Source: Collinsella aerofaciens
Lineage (GTDB): Bacteria; Actinomycetota; Coriobacteriia; Coriobacteriales; Coriobacteriaceae
DNA length: 64,000 nt
NCBI RefSeq assembly: GCF_028209885.1
Contig: NZ_JAQLEM010000007.1
Span: 1 to 64,000, forward strand
Direction: 5' to 3'
Shown piece by piece: positions 40,864 through 48,128 of this stretch. Numbering within the stretch: the stretch's first letter is position 1; each line of letters starts with the position of its first letter. A program made the position numbers and the translations under genes. The notes under the pieces were generated by a model. That model saw nothing but the letters and a program-made list of their open reading frames with translations. It was not told the origin of the DNA and did not search any database.

Positions 40864-42426
40864 TTAATCTTCCAGATTAAGGATGGGACGCAGCAGGTCG
40901 TAGACGGAGTGCACGTTGGTTCCCACGACAATTTGGACATTGGTGCCGTTCTTAAACAGGCCCTTGTCGATAGCCTTCTTGATGGTCTCTTCGTTGACCT
41001 TGTCGGGATCTTTGACTTCGACACGGAGACGAGTCATGCAGCAGCCCATGGTGTTGATATTGTCCTTGCCGCCAAGGCCGTTGATGATGTTCTGCACCAT
41101 TTCCTGCTGTTTTGCGTCGACTTCCGGAGTTCCGGAGGACTCGAGAGCATTGTTGCCTCCGGAGACCTCTGCAGACCACTCTGCGGAACGGCCGGGCGTC
41201 ATGAGGTTGAGTTTCTTGATCACCATCGCCAGAACGATGAACGAAACGGCGGCAAACACGATGCCCAAGACGATGTAAATCGGGAACTTGGTGACGCCCA
41301 TTGGCAAAGGCAGGCCGAGCGTGAGCAGCTCGATGCCACCGTACATGTTAAGCAAGCGGACTCCCAGGACAAACAGGAGCATCTCGCCCAGTCCGTAGAA
41401 CAGGCTGTAGGCAACCCAGAGAATCGGAGACGCGAACAGGATCATGAAGTCGAGCGGCTCAGTGATGCCGGAGAGCATGGCGGTGATGTAAATGGGCACC
41501 AGCATGGCTGCGACAGCTTTTCGATTCTCCGGACGGGAAGTCGCAATCATTGCGAGCACGGTGCCGAGGGTTACGAATTCCTTGCCAAAGCCGAACATGG
41601 CAAAGCGGACAGAGGGGTCGACTGTGGTGAGGGATCCGTCGGCGATATGGGGAAGCTCGGCATAGAAGATGTTTGCTGCGCCGGAAACACTCTGGTCGGC
41701 GACGACCGCCGTGCCGCCAATCGCGGAGTAGTCAAACGGCATCCACATAAAGTGGTGCATGCCGAGAGGTACGAGGACGCGGTTCAGGAAGCCGTAAATG
41801 AAAACGCCCAGACCACCCGAGGCTGCGATGAATGAAGAAGCGTTGCTGATGGCGTTGGCGATAGGGGGCCACACGATAGTCGCTCCGATGCCGAAGACAA
41901 TGCTCAGCGGAACCATCGCCAGAAGGGCCAGGCGGGGTCCGCCGTAAATCCGGATATACTCCGATACCTTTACGTCGATCAGTTTGTTATAGAGCCAACC
42001 GCAGAAGCATCCGATGAGTACGCCGCCGAAGACGTTGACATCGGTAACTTGAAGACCCAGTACCGTTGCCTGGCCAGTGCCATACAGACCCATCGCGCCA
42101 GCTTTTGCCAGCTGATCGGTGAGCGTCAGGTAGGCGTTGTTGACATACAGGAACATGAGGTAACTAATAAGTCCAAACACTGCCGCGTTGGATTTTTGCT
42201 TCTTTGCGAAGCCTGCCGTTAGGCCGACTGCGAAAATCACCGGCAGGTTGCCGATCACCGCGGAGTTGGTTGCCGCGGAGAGCAGCGTGCCCAGATCTGC
42301 GACAACTCCGCTGCCGAGCGAGCATACCGTGGCGATGGCCAAAATGATGCCCGTTACCGAAAGGTACAAAATAGGGTCGACGATAACGCGGCCAAAGTTC
42401 TGGAAGGCCGTTTTGACTTTATCCAT
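40864..42426 (-). CDS. PTS alpha-glucoside transporter EIICB
   Basis: A 520-residue permease that imports and phosphorylates its sugar. EIIC covers about 1-420 with about ten hydrophobic segments; FGRVIVDPILYLSVTGIILA, LVPLGMHHFMWMPF and AMLSGITEPLDFMI are typical of the maltose/alpha-glucoside group. EIIB follows (about 445-520): NINTMGCCMTRLRVEVKDP with the phosphorylated Cys just before MTRLR. There is no EIIA domain; one must be supplied from elsewhere (the EIIA at 8496 is of another type). Lead gene of the minus-strand sugar operon. Confidence 0.92.
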   Translation of the reverse strand: MDKVKTAFQNFGRVIVDPILYLSVTGIILAIATVCSLGSGVVADLGTLLSAATNSAVIGNLPVIFAVGLTAGFAKKQKSNAAVFGLISYLMFLYVNNAYLTLTDQLAKAGAMGLYGTGQATVLGLQVTDVNVFGGVLIGCFCGWLYNKLIDVKVSEYIRIYGGPRLALLAMVPLSIVFGIGATIVWPPIANAISNASSFIAASGGLGVFIYGFLNRVLVPLGMHHFMWMPFDYSAIGGTAVVADQSVSGAANIFYAELPHIADGSLTTVDPSVRFAMFGFGKEFVTLGTVLAMIATSRPENRKAVAAMLVPIYITAMLSGITEPLDFMILFASPILWVAYSLFYGLGEMLLFVLGVRLLNMYGGIELLTLGLPLPMGVTKFPIYIVLGIVFAAVSFIVLAMVIKKLNLMTPGRSAEWSAEVSGGNNALESSGTPEVDAKQQEMVQNIINGLGGKDNINTMGCCMTRLRVEVKDPDKVNEETIKKAIDKGLFKNGTNVQIVVGTNVHSVYDLLRPILNLED

Positions 42427-42545
42427 CTCTTCCCCTCTCCTAACTAATCTCGGGGGCTTGCCCCTTAGGCAGAGACGACACTCGCATACTTGCCGGCGTC
42501 AGGTGTTGATGTCGCCTCTGTTTACGGATTTCATGATAGTTGGGG

Positions 42546-42557
42546 TGTTTGCAAACA
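42546..42557. promoter_or_regulatory. Candidate operator of the alpha-glucoside operon
   Basis: A perfect 12-bp palindrome TGTTTGCAAACA, 120 bases upstream of the EIICB start, in an AT-rich 220-base leader. It is a plausible regulator site (RpiR- or CcpA-like), but this is unproven. Confidence 0.4.
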
Positions 42558-42676
42558 GGGCGGGCTGGAACAAACGGTTCTTAAAAACAAGTGCGACTAA
42601 TCTATTTCGTTGTTACCATCTTTCCATTTCGGTCAGCGGTATTCATTTTTAGGCAAATGGCTTTGGACGCGAGTGA

Positions 42677-43030
42677 CTAGCTACGCCTTGATTTGCCAAG
42701 TTTGAAATCCATCCATCTCTTTTTAATAGGCTCTTGCCGCCCGGGCGTCCCGGAAGAAAGGAGGAGGAGCGGAAGAAGCATTCCGATCCTGTGCGCGTCC
42801 ATTTCCTGTGACAGCAGGGTTTCAAGCAGCTTTTTCGCTTCATCGAGGCGCAGGGGCTGCCTTTCGGCTCCCTGCGACCGCGGGACTGATATTGCATCGC
42901 TTGCGATGCAACTGTTGAAGTCAAGCAATCGTTGGTCGAATTTTGGTCGAAATTGGCATGGCATTGATTCAAGCATTTTATCAAAATATGTTAATCTACC
43001 TGCGCATATAACGGTATCAAAGAGCTTCAA
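42677..43030 (-). pseudogene. Tyrosine recombinase (integrase) remnant
   Basis: The 117-codon frame reads ISVPRSQGAERQPLRLDEAK, KLLETLLSQEMDAHRIGMLL, then LLLLSSGTPGRQEPIKKRWM and DFKLG. This follows the pattern of phage-type integrases around the first catalytic Arg (linker, L-T-x-E-E-A, L-L-x-x-x-G-x-R-x-G-E, W-x-D-x-x-L). The catalytic His/Arg/Tyr box is missing, there is no RBS, and the frame starts at a TTG beside the tRNA fragment. I read it as the decayed integrase of the left island module. Confidence is moderate because the match is short. Confidence 0.5.
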
Positions 43031-43061
43031 AAGGTGTCGATAAACATCGATATTCTGTTCT

Positions 43062-43106
43062 CATGACCCGAAGGTCGTAGGTTCAGATCCTGCCCCCGCG
43101 ACCAAG
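43062..43106 (+). pseudogene. tRNA-fMet 3' fragment (internal attachment site)
   Basis: CATGACCCGAAGGTCGTAGG then TTCAGATCCTGCCCCCGCGA and CCAAGAC: the 3' half of the initiator tRNA with several changes from the intact copy. It lacks the 5' half and cannot fold as a tRNA. It probably marks the junction of two integrations. Confidence 0.8.
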
Positions 43107-43142
43107 ACTTTTGTAGCCAGGAAGCTTAACGGCTTCGGCTTA

Positions 43143-43252
43143 TAGGACAAAAAGTGTGTCCGCTTTGGGGGCATCGGCGCAGGTCGATGCCCCTTTTTCA
43201 GCCGTTTAAAATCCGCGCCCGCTTTTTACCGCTCGGACAGAATGTGTGTCCG
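43143..43252. repeat. Probable IS left end with GGACA...TGTCC repeats and a hairpin
   Basis: TAGGACAAAAAGTGTGTCC (43143-43161) and GGACAGAATGTGTGTCC (43235-43251) are related; an inverted version, TATAGGACACACTTTTTGT, is at 45551-45569. Between them GGGGCATCGG/CGATGCCCC with TTTTT (43167-43197) is a terminator. The inverted pair suggests the ends of an insertion sequence. Confidence 0.5.
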
Positions 43253-43320
43253 GTTGCCTATCGTTCTCGCGGGTAGATAACCTTTTCCGGAACCGTAAAA
43301 CCCTTTCGGAAGAGGTACCC

Positions 43321-43833
43321 ATGAAGGCCGTTTATTGCCCCTACTGCGGCGGTCGGACCAAGCGCAACGGCAGGACGTCTTCGGGCTACTGCGCGTGGAA
43401 GTCGCGCCCGCCGAGCGCGAGCTTTGCGGCGGACATGGTCACGTTCTCGTATTTAAACCCGAACTACCTGCCCTACTCGTGCACGAACCTTGCAGGCATT
43501 TCCGGCCTAGGGAACCTCTTGGGCGTGCGGTCGATGGGCTACGCGTTCTCGTCGTGCACCTTCGCAACCATCGACTTCCGGGGCATCGACCCGTCCAGGC
43601 TCACGAATCTGTTCTGCACGTTCTTGGGGTATTCATACCTGACGATGATTTACGCGGACGCGACATGGGCACTGCCAACGAGCGGCATCACGGGTTCGCA
43701 GTGGTTCTATTCCTGCTCCACGTCGCTCGTCGGCGGCAACGGGACCGTGTGGGCAAGTAGTAAGACGGCCTGCTCGTACCTGTGCGCCGAGGTGGCTGGT
43801 ACGCTTGGGTACATCATGGCTTCTCAGCAATGA
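43321..43833 (+). pseudogene. Chimeric frame: transposase zinc-ribbon start joined to BspA-like domain
   Basis: The 170-codon frame starts at ATG 43321 after GAAGAGG. Residues 1-27 (VYCPYCGGRTKRNGRTSSGY) are the zinc-ribbon lead of an IS-type transposase. From about residue 35 the text changes to FRGIDPSRLTNLFCTFLGYS, YLTMIYADATWALP and SLVGGNGTVWASSKTACSYL, as in BspA/DUF285-like repeats of surface and phage tail proteins. The join suggests recombination within an IS. The 3' end overlaps the antisense HTH gene by 20 bases. It could be expressed, but no known protein has this plan. Confidence 0.55.
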
Positions 43834-44692
43834 GTTTGGCCTTGGCCACTATATCGGTATTGGCCATATCTGAGAACATTTCGTCGACGAGCCGAACGTA
43901 GAACTCGTAGGCTTCGTAGCGAGATGCTTTCAGAGCGCCTTCGGCTTCCCTCAAACGCAGCCCAGCATCTCTCGCTTGCGCTTTTCTTGCCATCTGCTGC
44001 ATGACTGGTTCGTCACCGCCTTTGGAATCATCACCTCTCTGCAGTTTCGCCACCTCCGCATCAAGGCGCGTCATCAATAACTCGTATTCACTCTCACCAA
44101 CATTTGAGAGGCTGATCAGCAAGTCTTTGAAAGTTCTGGCAGTGAGCATGCGATTTAGAGCTGCCCTGCAAGCATTAAGTTCTGCGTTGGCTTTTTCGAC
44201 CATATCCTGGGCAATGAAGGCACTCCCTGCAGATGGCTTCTCATTCTCCAGCGTGGTCTTTCCAAGCGGCCACTCTACGCTTGCCTTCCCCGTGATGCTT
44301 TTAAGTGCGGTGACTGCCCCGCTCTCCAATCCAACGATGTCGGCGACATCTTGGAGCTCGTACGAATCGCAGTCCGTTTCGCCGATTAGATAGCCGATTG
44401 GTTTTCCGAAGAAATCGGCAAGTTCGACCAAATCAGTCCAATTCGGGAAATGGTCTCCCTTGAGGAAGTGGCTAATCCTTCGCGCTATGGCCTTGCACGC
44501 CTGGTCCGTCTTCTTTACGCATTGAGCATCGATGCTCGATTGGTTTTCTCCTCCGTAACGCCTTTCGTACATGAGCCTCGCGAGCTCGATTTGCGAGAGG
44601 CCAACTCTACCGTCCGTATTGACGAAACTCCGCATTAAGCTTGCAAGTCGTTCTGGAAGCACATCTTCTGGCTTATAACGGCGGACATACAT
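43814..44692 (-). CDS. Helix-turn-helix protein, phage-regulator-like
   Basis: A 292-residue protein. The first 110 residues contain SLMRSFVNTDGRVGLSQIEL and DLVELADFFGKPIGYLIGET, a Cro/CI-like HTH with the usual FxKPxxYLxGE phrase. The remainder is helical and charged, likely a coiled coil (about 160-285: KANAELNACRAALNRML, RLDAEVAKLQRGDD). The start is ATG 44692, ten bases after AAAGGG; ATG 44728 lacks an RBS. It is divergent from 44817, consistent with a repressor/early-gene switch. Lower GC than the core genes. Confidence 0.65.
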   Translation of the reverse strand: MYVRRYKPEDVLPERLASLMRSFVNTDGRVGLSQIELARLMYERRYGGENQSSIDAQCVKKTDQACKAIARRISHFLKGDHFPNWTDLVELADFFGKPIGYLIGETDCDSYELQDVADIVGLESGAVTALKSITGKASVEWPLGKTTLENEKPSAGSAFIAQDMVEKANAELNACRAALNRMLTARTFKDLLISLSNVGESEYELLMTRLDAEVAKLQRGDDSKGGDEPVMQQMARKAQARDAGLRLREAEGALKASRYEAYEFYVRLVDEMFSDMANTDIVAKAKLIAEKP

Positions 44693-44816
44693 TGTCTGAA
44701 TACCCTTTCTAAATAGCGCAGCAGACATATCTTAGACATTTACTGTTTACTTGTGCAGTTGCATTATTGACCCAAGTAATCAAGTAGCCAGCGGGCGGTC
44801 GAGTTAGGAGGACACG

Positions 44817-45152
44817 ATGACGGATTGGGACTACGCGCAGCTGTCACATATTGCAAAGGAGTCGGGCGGACCAAGGGCGCTTATCGCAAACATCAGAAAT
44901 GGGGGAATTGCCACAGGAAGGTGGCAGGGTTGCATTGTTGGATCTGCTGTAACGCTTGCCATAGGGAGTATGGGTTTGTGCCTGTATAACAGGCACCAGA
45001 AGAAGCTGGCGCTTGCCAACGAGAGCGCCGAAATCCTTGAGTCGAACATCGAAGCCTACGATGCCATCCAAGCGGAGGGGGCCACGGGCGCAGCCGATGA
45101 AGACGAGCAGAGTATTCGGGATGAAGGACTAGGTGTCGAAGCCGCCGTTTAA
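44817..45152 (+). CDS. Hypothetical single-pass membrane protein
   Basis: A 111-residue protein with one hydrophobic segment (CIVGSAVTLAIGSMGLCLY, about 39-57), a basic patch (NRHQKK) after it, then an acidic tail (ADEDEQSIRDEGLG). It has a strong RBS, TTAGGAGG, and a terminator downstream. It is divergent from the HTH gene. Function is unknown. Confidence 0.65.
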   Translation: MTDWDYAQLSHIAKESGGPRALIANIRNGGIATGRWQGCIVGSAVTLAIGSMGLCLYNRHQKKLALANESAEILESNIEAYDAIQAEGATGAADEDEQSIRDEGLGVEAAV

Positions 45153-45197
45153 CGACGAGCAATATTGCTAGCCAATTCAACGATATAAACCTAGAAG

Positions 45198-45236
45198 GGT
45201 CGAGCCCCCGGCACAGCGCCGAGGGCTCGCTTTCGT
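45198..45236 (+). terminator. Terminator after the small membrane-protein gene
   Basis: CGAGCCCCCGGC pairs with GCGCCGAGGGCTCG around ACA, followed by CTTTCGTT. Confidence 0.7.
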
Positions 45237-45242
45237 TGCGGA

Positions 45243-45526
45243 TTGATTACACTGGGCGGTCTTGAGCTCCCGATACGTCGGGCCGCCCTTGCTGATGTTT
45301 ACTTAAAAGTGGTCCGAATGGTCAAGCTAGCGTACTGGACAAGGATCTTCGAAAAACGCTTCGAGCTGACGGCGGCGCCCTTTGATGCTAAAAGGCATCG
45401 GGCCTGCGTTTCTATAAGGCCGGCCACCCAATTAAGAGCCATCAGGACGCATGGCTGCGGTACATCGAGGGGCGGCTTGGATGGGCTATCGAGATGAAAA
45501 AGATCGTTGCGGAGATCGGGTTTTAA
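45243..45526 (+). pseudogene. Frameshifted 3' gene remnant, possibly transposase end
   Basis: The first frame reads AALADVYLKVVRMVKLAYWT, RIFEKRFELTAAPFDAKRHR; after a frameshift near 45400 a second frame continues LRFYKAGHPIKSHQDAWLRY, IEGRLGWAIEMKKIVAEIGF and stops at 45526. The stop is 25 bases before the inverted GGACACACTTTTTG end at 45551, as expected of a transposase 3' end. I do not recognise the family, so this assignment rests on position. Confidence 0.4.
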
Positions 45527-45550
45527 AAACGCTTCGGCAATTTACTGGCT

Positions 45551-45571
45551 TATAGGACACACTTTTTGTAG
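45551..45571. repeat. Probable IS right end (inverted copy)
   Basis: TATAGGACACACTTTTTGTA is the reverse complement of ACAAAAAGTGTGTCC at 43147-43161, extended by TATA. With the left end it spans 2.4 kb, longer than one IS, which fits an IS split by later insertions. Confidence 0.5.
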
Positions 45572-45668
45572 CTTTCAACTATGAGTCGACTGTTTTCCGA
45601 CTACAAAACGCGGGGATGCCATCGAAAAGGACACTTGCGGTATCCAGAGTCGGGTAGGGATGGATGCC

Positions 45669-45704
45669 GCAAGTAGAGAGTCCAATGCAAGTAGAGAGTC
45701 CAAT
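45669..45704 (+). repeat. 18-bp tandem duplication
   Basis: GCAAGTAGAGAGTCCAAT is present twice head to tail. It lies in a 220-base gene-free stretch between the IS end and the AlbA ATPase gene; nothing else was recognised there. Confidence 0.8.
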
Positions 45705-45792
45705 ATTAGATGATGCGCCCGGTAAGGTACCCAGACGCATCGCGGTCGGTCTGTTGGAAGCCGTGCGTCTGACGGTGAGATCCATCACGATG

Positions 45793-47460
45793 TTACAGGG
45801 CATGCCATCTTGCGGTCTTTCCCGTTCCGTCGCTATCGATGGTCTTGTCTACCTTCTTCATCTTCGCTAACAGGTTCGACACCTTCTTGGCCTTTTGCGC
45901 GTCGGTAAGGCCCGAGGGGAGAAGATCGTTGATGAGGGCGGTGATTTTCGCACGTGGTGCGGGCCCCGTTTCTGAGAGCATCTGAATGACAAACGCCTTG
46001 CAGGCCTCTTCATTGAGGCCTTTGCTGCGCGTGTAAGACACCTCCTGCCCCGTCTTCGAGGCAAGGGCGTTCGTGATGGAGATATGGGGGTACCTGCCTT
46101 CGATAAGCTTGAGTCGATGCAGCTCTGCGGCCTCCTCGTTCGTGATTTCCTCGCCTTTTTGAACCTTGTCCAAAAGGTAGACGACGTCCATCGGAAGGTC
46201 CGGTTTAGCATAGAGTAGCCTGCTGTAGCTCTCATTGATGGTCTTACCGTAGACGCTTACGCGCACGCGGGTTGGATCCGAAAGGTCGTAGGTGGGTAGG
46301 GGGAAGTATCGCTTTCTCTGCATCTGGAATACTTTGGGGATTCCCATGGCGATGGTGTCAATCATGTCCATCTGCACCATCGCCTCGGAAAGGAAGGGGT
46401 TGCGGTAGTAGCTTGGCTTAAAACCCGGCCGCATCGCATTTTCGATTGTCTCCGGAATGAAGGACCCTTCGTTTAGGAACACGAGGTGATCCTCGAATTC
46501 CTCGACATTGATTCGCCCCTGCATGGAATAGTCCTGATGGGCGATACAGTTGTTCAGGAGCTCTCTGATGATCTCGGGTTCGTACTGGTCAGCCTCAAAG
46601 GGAAACAGACTCGCGCCATTTGCGTTGAACCGGTACTTCTCGTTGCGGATTTTCCCGAGTACCTGGTCAATCGCGAGAAGGAAGGGTGGTTTGAAGTGCT
46701 CGTAAGAGGTTACCGATCCATTGGAGGCATAGAGAGTCCAGGTGATGCGCGGGCTCATCCCATCGAGCAGACGGGTGGATTCTGGCCTTCCGAGCAGGAT
46801 GAGTGTCGTCGGGGTGATCTTGCCGTTTCTGGTTAGGTTTGCCATGTCGAGAATCGTGCGGTCATCCATGTCCGCGAACGCCCCGGAATGCCGCCGGTGC
46901 TTGGAGAGAAAGAGCTCCACCGCTTTCTTCACGGCTTTGGGGTCGAGGTCCTCGAAGGTTGCTTCTTCGATTTCGAGGGCACTCCAGTCCGGCCTCCGCA
47001 TTTGGCGTATCTGCTCGTACTTATCGATGGGGAGTGGCCCGAGTGATTCGCCCTCGCGCGCCCATGCCGCATTGTTGAACGCCGTCGGCATGCCTGGCGT
47101 TGCGGCGGGGATTTGAAACGCGAGGACGCGTTTGCCGTCAATCCTGAGTTCATGGATCTCTCTCAGGGTGAGGTGGTTGTTCGCGCGGTCCGCAATCTCC
47201 TTTTTAAGGGATCGAAGGTTGGCCGGATTTCCTTCTCGGTAAGCGGTTCCGCATGCGACCTTGTCGTTGTCCATACCGAAGATGAGCCAGGCGTCTTGTT
47301 TCCCGCGCAGGACCGCTTCGTTACTCAGGGCGGAGAAGTACTTCCCGAGGTTCTTGAAACTGAAGTCGTTTTTCGCTTCCTTGAGCTCGATAACCTCGCT
47401 CTCATAGGGCTTCTCGATACGGGCGATGAGTTCAAGGACGTCGTGATCGCTGTAGTACAA
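45793..47460 (-). CDS. ATP-binding protein with Schlafen AlbA_2-type N-terminal domain
   Basis: A 555-residue protein. AlbA_2-like domain (about 1-135): SEVIELKEAKNDFSFKNLGK, AWLIFGMDNDK, VLAFQIPAATPGMPTAFNN. A GHKL-like C-terminal ATPase region follows (about 280-400): IIRELLNNCIAHQDYSMQGR, VFLNEGSF, NPFLSEAMVQMDMIDTIAMG. The last 130 residues contain winged-helix-like text. Such proteins are common on mobile elements and may regulate transcription; no direct role is known. The start is TTG 47460, since AGGAG lies six bases upstream. A perfect 14-bp-arm palindrome lies 26 bases upstream. Confidence 0.78.
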   Translation of the reverse strand: MYYSDHDVLELIARIEKPYESEVIELKEAKNDFSFKNLGKYFSALSNEAVLRGKQDAWLIFGMDNDKVACGTAYREGNPANLRSLKKEIADRANNHLTLREIHELRIDGKRVLAFQIPAATPGMPTAFNNAAWAREGESLGPLPIDKYEQIRQMRRPDWSALEIEEATFEDLDPKAVKKAVELFLSKHRRHSGAFADMDDRTILDMANLTRNGKITPTTLILLGRPESTRLLDGMSPRITWTLYASNGSVTSYEHFKPPFLLAIDQVLGKIRNEKYRFNANGASLFPFEADQYEPEIIRELLNNCIAHQDYSMQGRINVEEFEDHLVFLNEGSFIPETIENAMRPGFKPSYYRNPFLSEAMVQMDMIDTIAMGIPKVFQMQRKRYFPLPTYDLSDPTRVRVSVYGKTINESYSRLLYAKPDLPMDVVYLLDKVQKGEEITNEEAAELHRLKLIEGRYPHISITNALASKTGQEVSYTRSKGLNEEACKAFVIQMLSETGPAPRAKITALINDLLPSGLTDAQKAKKVSNLLAKMKKVDKTIDSDGTGKTARWHAL

Positions 47461-47485
47461 GATCGCTCCTAACGGTCTCGTGGCT

Positions 47486-47516
47486 GATATTTAGTCGTAA
47501 GATACGACTAAATATC
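47486..47516 (-). promoter_or_regulatory. Palindromic operator candidate upstream of the AlbA ATPase
   Basis: GATATTTAGTCGTA (47486-47499) pairs with TACGACTAAATATC (47503-47516) around AGA. The words TTTAGTCC and GACTA recur within the next 110 bases (47531, 47548, 47604), suggesting a regulator binding region. Confidence 0.55.
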
Positions 47517-47638
47517 GAAATTAAAGTCATTTTAGTCCAATCTAACGACTAGAAATAAAGATGTTGGACTGTTTATAGGACTAAATACTGTGGAAGGCAC
47601 GGCTTTAGTCCAATCGCTGTTTGACGGCCCGCCATATC

Positions 47639-47696
47639 CATAACCCGGAGGTCGTAGGTTCAAATCCTGCCCCCGCGACCAAGAACTTGCAGCTCG
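47639..47696 (+). repeat. Right attachment-site copy (tRNA-fMet 3' half)
   Basis: Identical to 37639-37696 over 58 bases, beginning in the anticodon and ending 15 bases past the CCA. The preceding sequence (GCCATATC) does not complete a tRNA. Confidence 0.85.
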
Positions 47697-47720
47697 TCGG
47701 CCTAGCCGGCGAGCTTTTTT
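47691..47720 (+). terminator. Second copy of the tRNA terminator position
   Basis: AGCTCGTCGGC pairs with GCCGGCGAGCT around CTA, followed by TTTTTTGTT. It may be the original chromosomal terminator of the tRNA before integration. Confidence 0.8.
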
Positions 47721-47770
47721 GTTATTTCGGGACCGTGTTTTCGGTCCAATTCTCGGCCTCTCAAACAAAA

Positions 47771-47986
47771 TCTCGATCTGTAACATCTAGACCCGATTTG
47801 GGCGGCTAGGTGTTACAGATCGAGATATACCGGTGGGTTGGGTCGTGTTTGTCTAAATCTGTAACACGAGGGACGGATTTTGCCGAGTTGTTGTTATAGA
47901 TTGAGATTTTCTAGCAGGCGGGTTTGGTTTGTCTCGATCTGTAACAGTAAGACCCAGTTTTGCCGCGTAACTGTTACAGATTGAGA
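47771..47986. repeat. 216-bp cassette of three 55-bp hairpins, second locus
   Basis: Units at 47771-47825, 47852-47906 and 47932-47986, each 55 bp, with arms TCTCGATCTGTAACA (unit 2 slightly changed) and reverse complements. Unit starts are 81 and 80 bp apart, exactly as at 19155-19370. Loops differ from those at the first locus. It begins 75 bases after the island's right attachment site. Confidence 0.85.
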
Positions 47987-48128
47987 CAAACCGACGGGCC
48001 GCCCATCCCCATCCACCTGCCGCTACCTGCTGTCCGCCGATTTCCGTTGCGCTGCTGTATTCCCATGCCATATCCTCTAGACAACTACGCGGCATCATCG
48101 CCGCCGCGCCTACAAGAGAGGAATGTCC

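Larger units (their letters stand above)
37639..47696. mobile_element. Composite tRNA-fMet genomic island, about 10 kb
   Basis: Bounded by the 58-bp direct repeats, exactly 10,000 bp apart start to start. A third, imperfect tRNA 3' end at 43062 splits it into a 5.4-kb alpha-glucoside module and a 4.5-kb module of IS debris, phage-like genes and an AlbA-domain ATPase. The only integrase trace is a truncated remnant at 42677-43030. This looks like two successive integrations at the same tRNA, now immobile or mobilised only in trans. Confidence 0.75.

Noticed and set aside
42693..43043. Plus-strand frame opposite the integrase remnant
   Set aside because: No RBS and no family resemblance; the minus-strand reading has integrase-like phrases.
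43062..43106. A second tRNA-fMet gene
   Set aside because: Only the 3' half is present and it has substitutions; the same reasoning applies to 47639-47681.
45664..45870. Small plus-strand frame beginning in the 18-bp tandem repeat
   Set aside because: It overlaps the AlbA ATPase gene's 3' end, has no RBS, and its start is repeat sequence.
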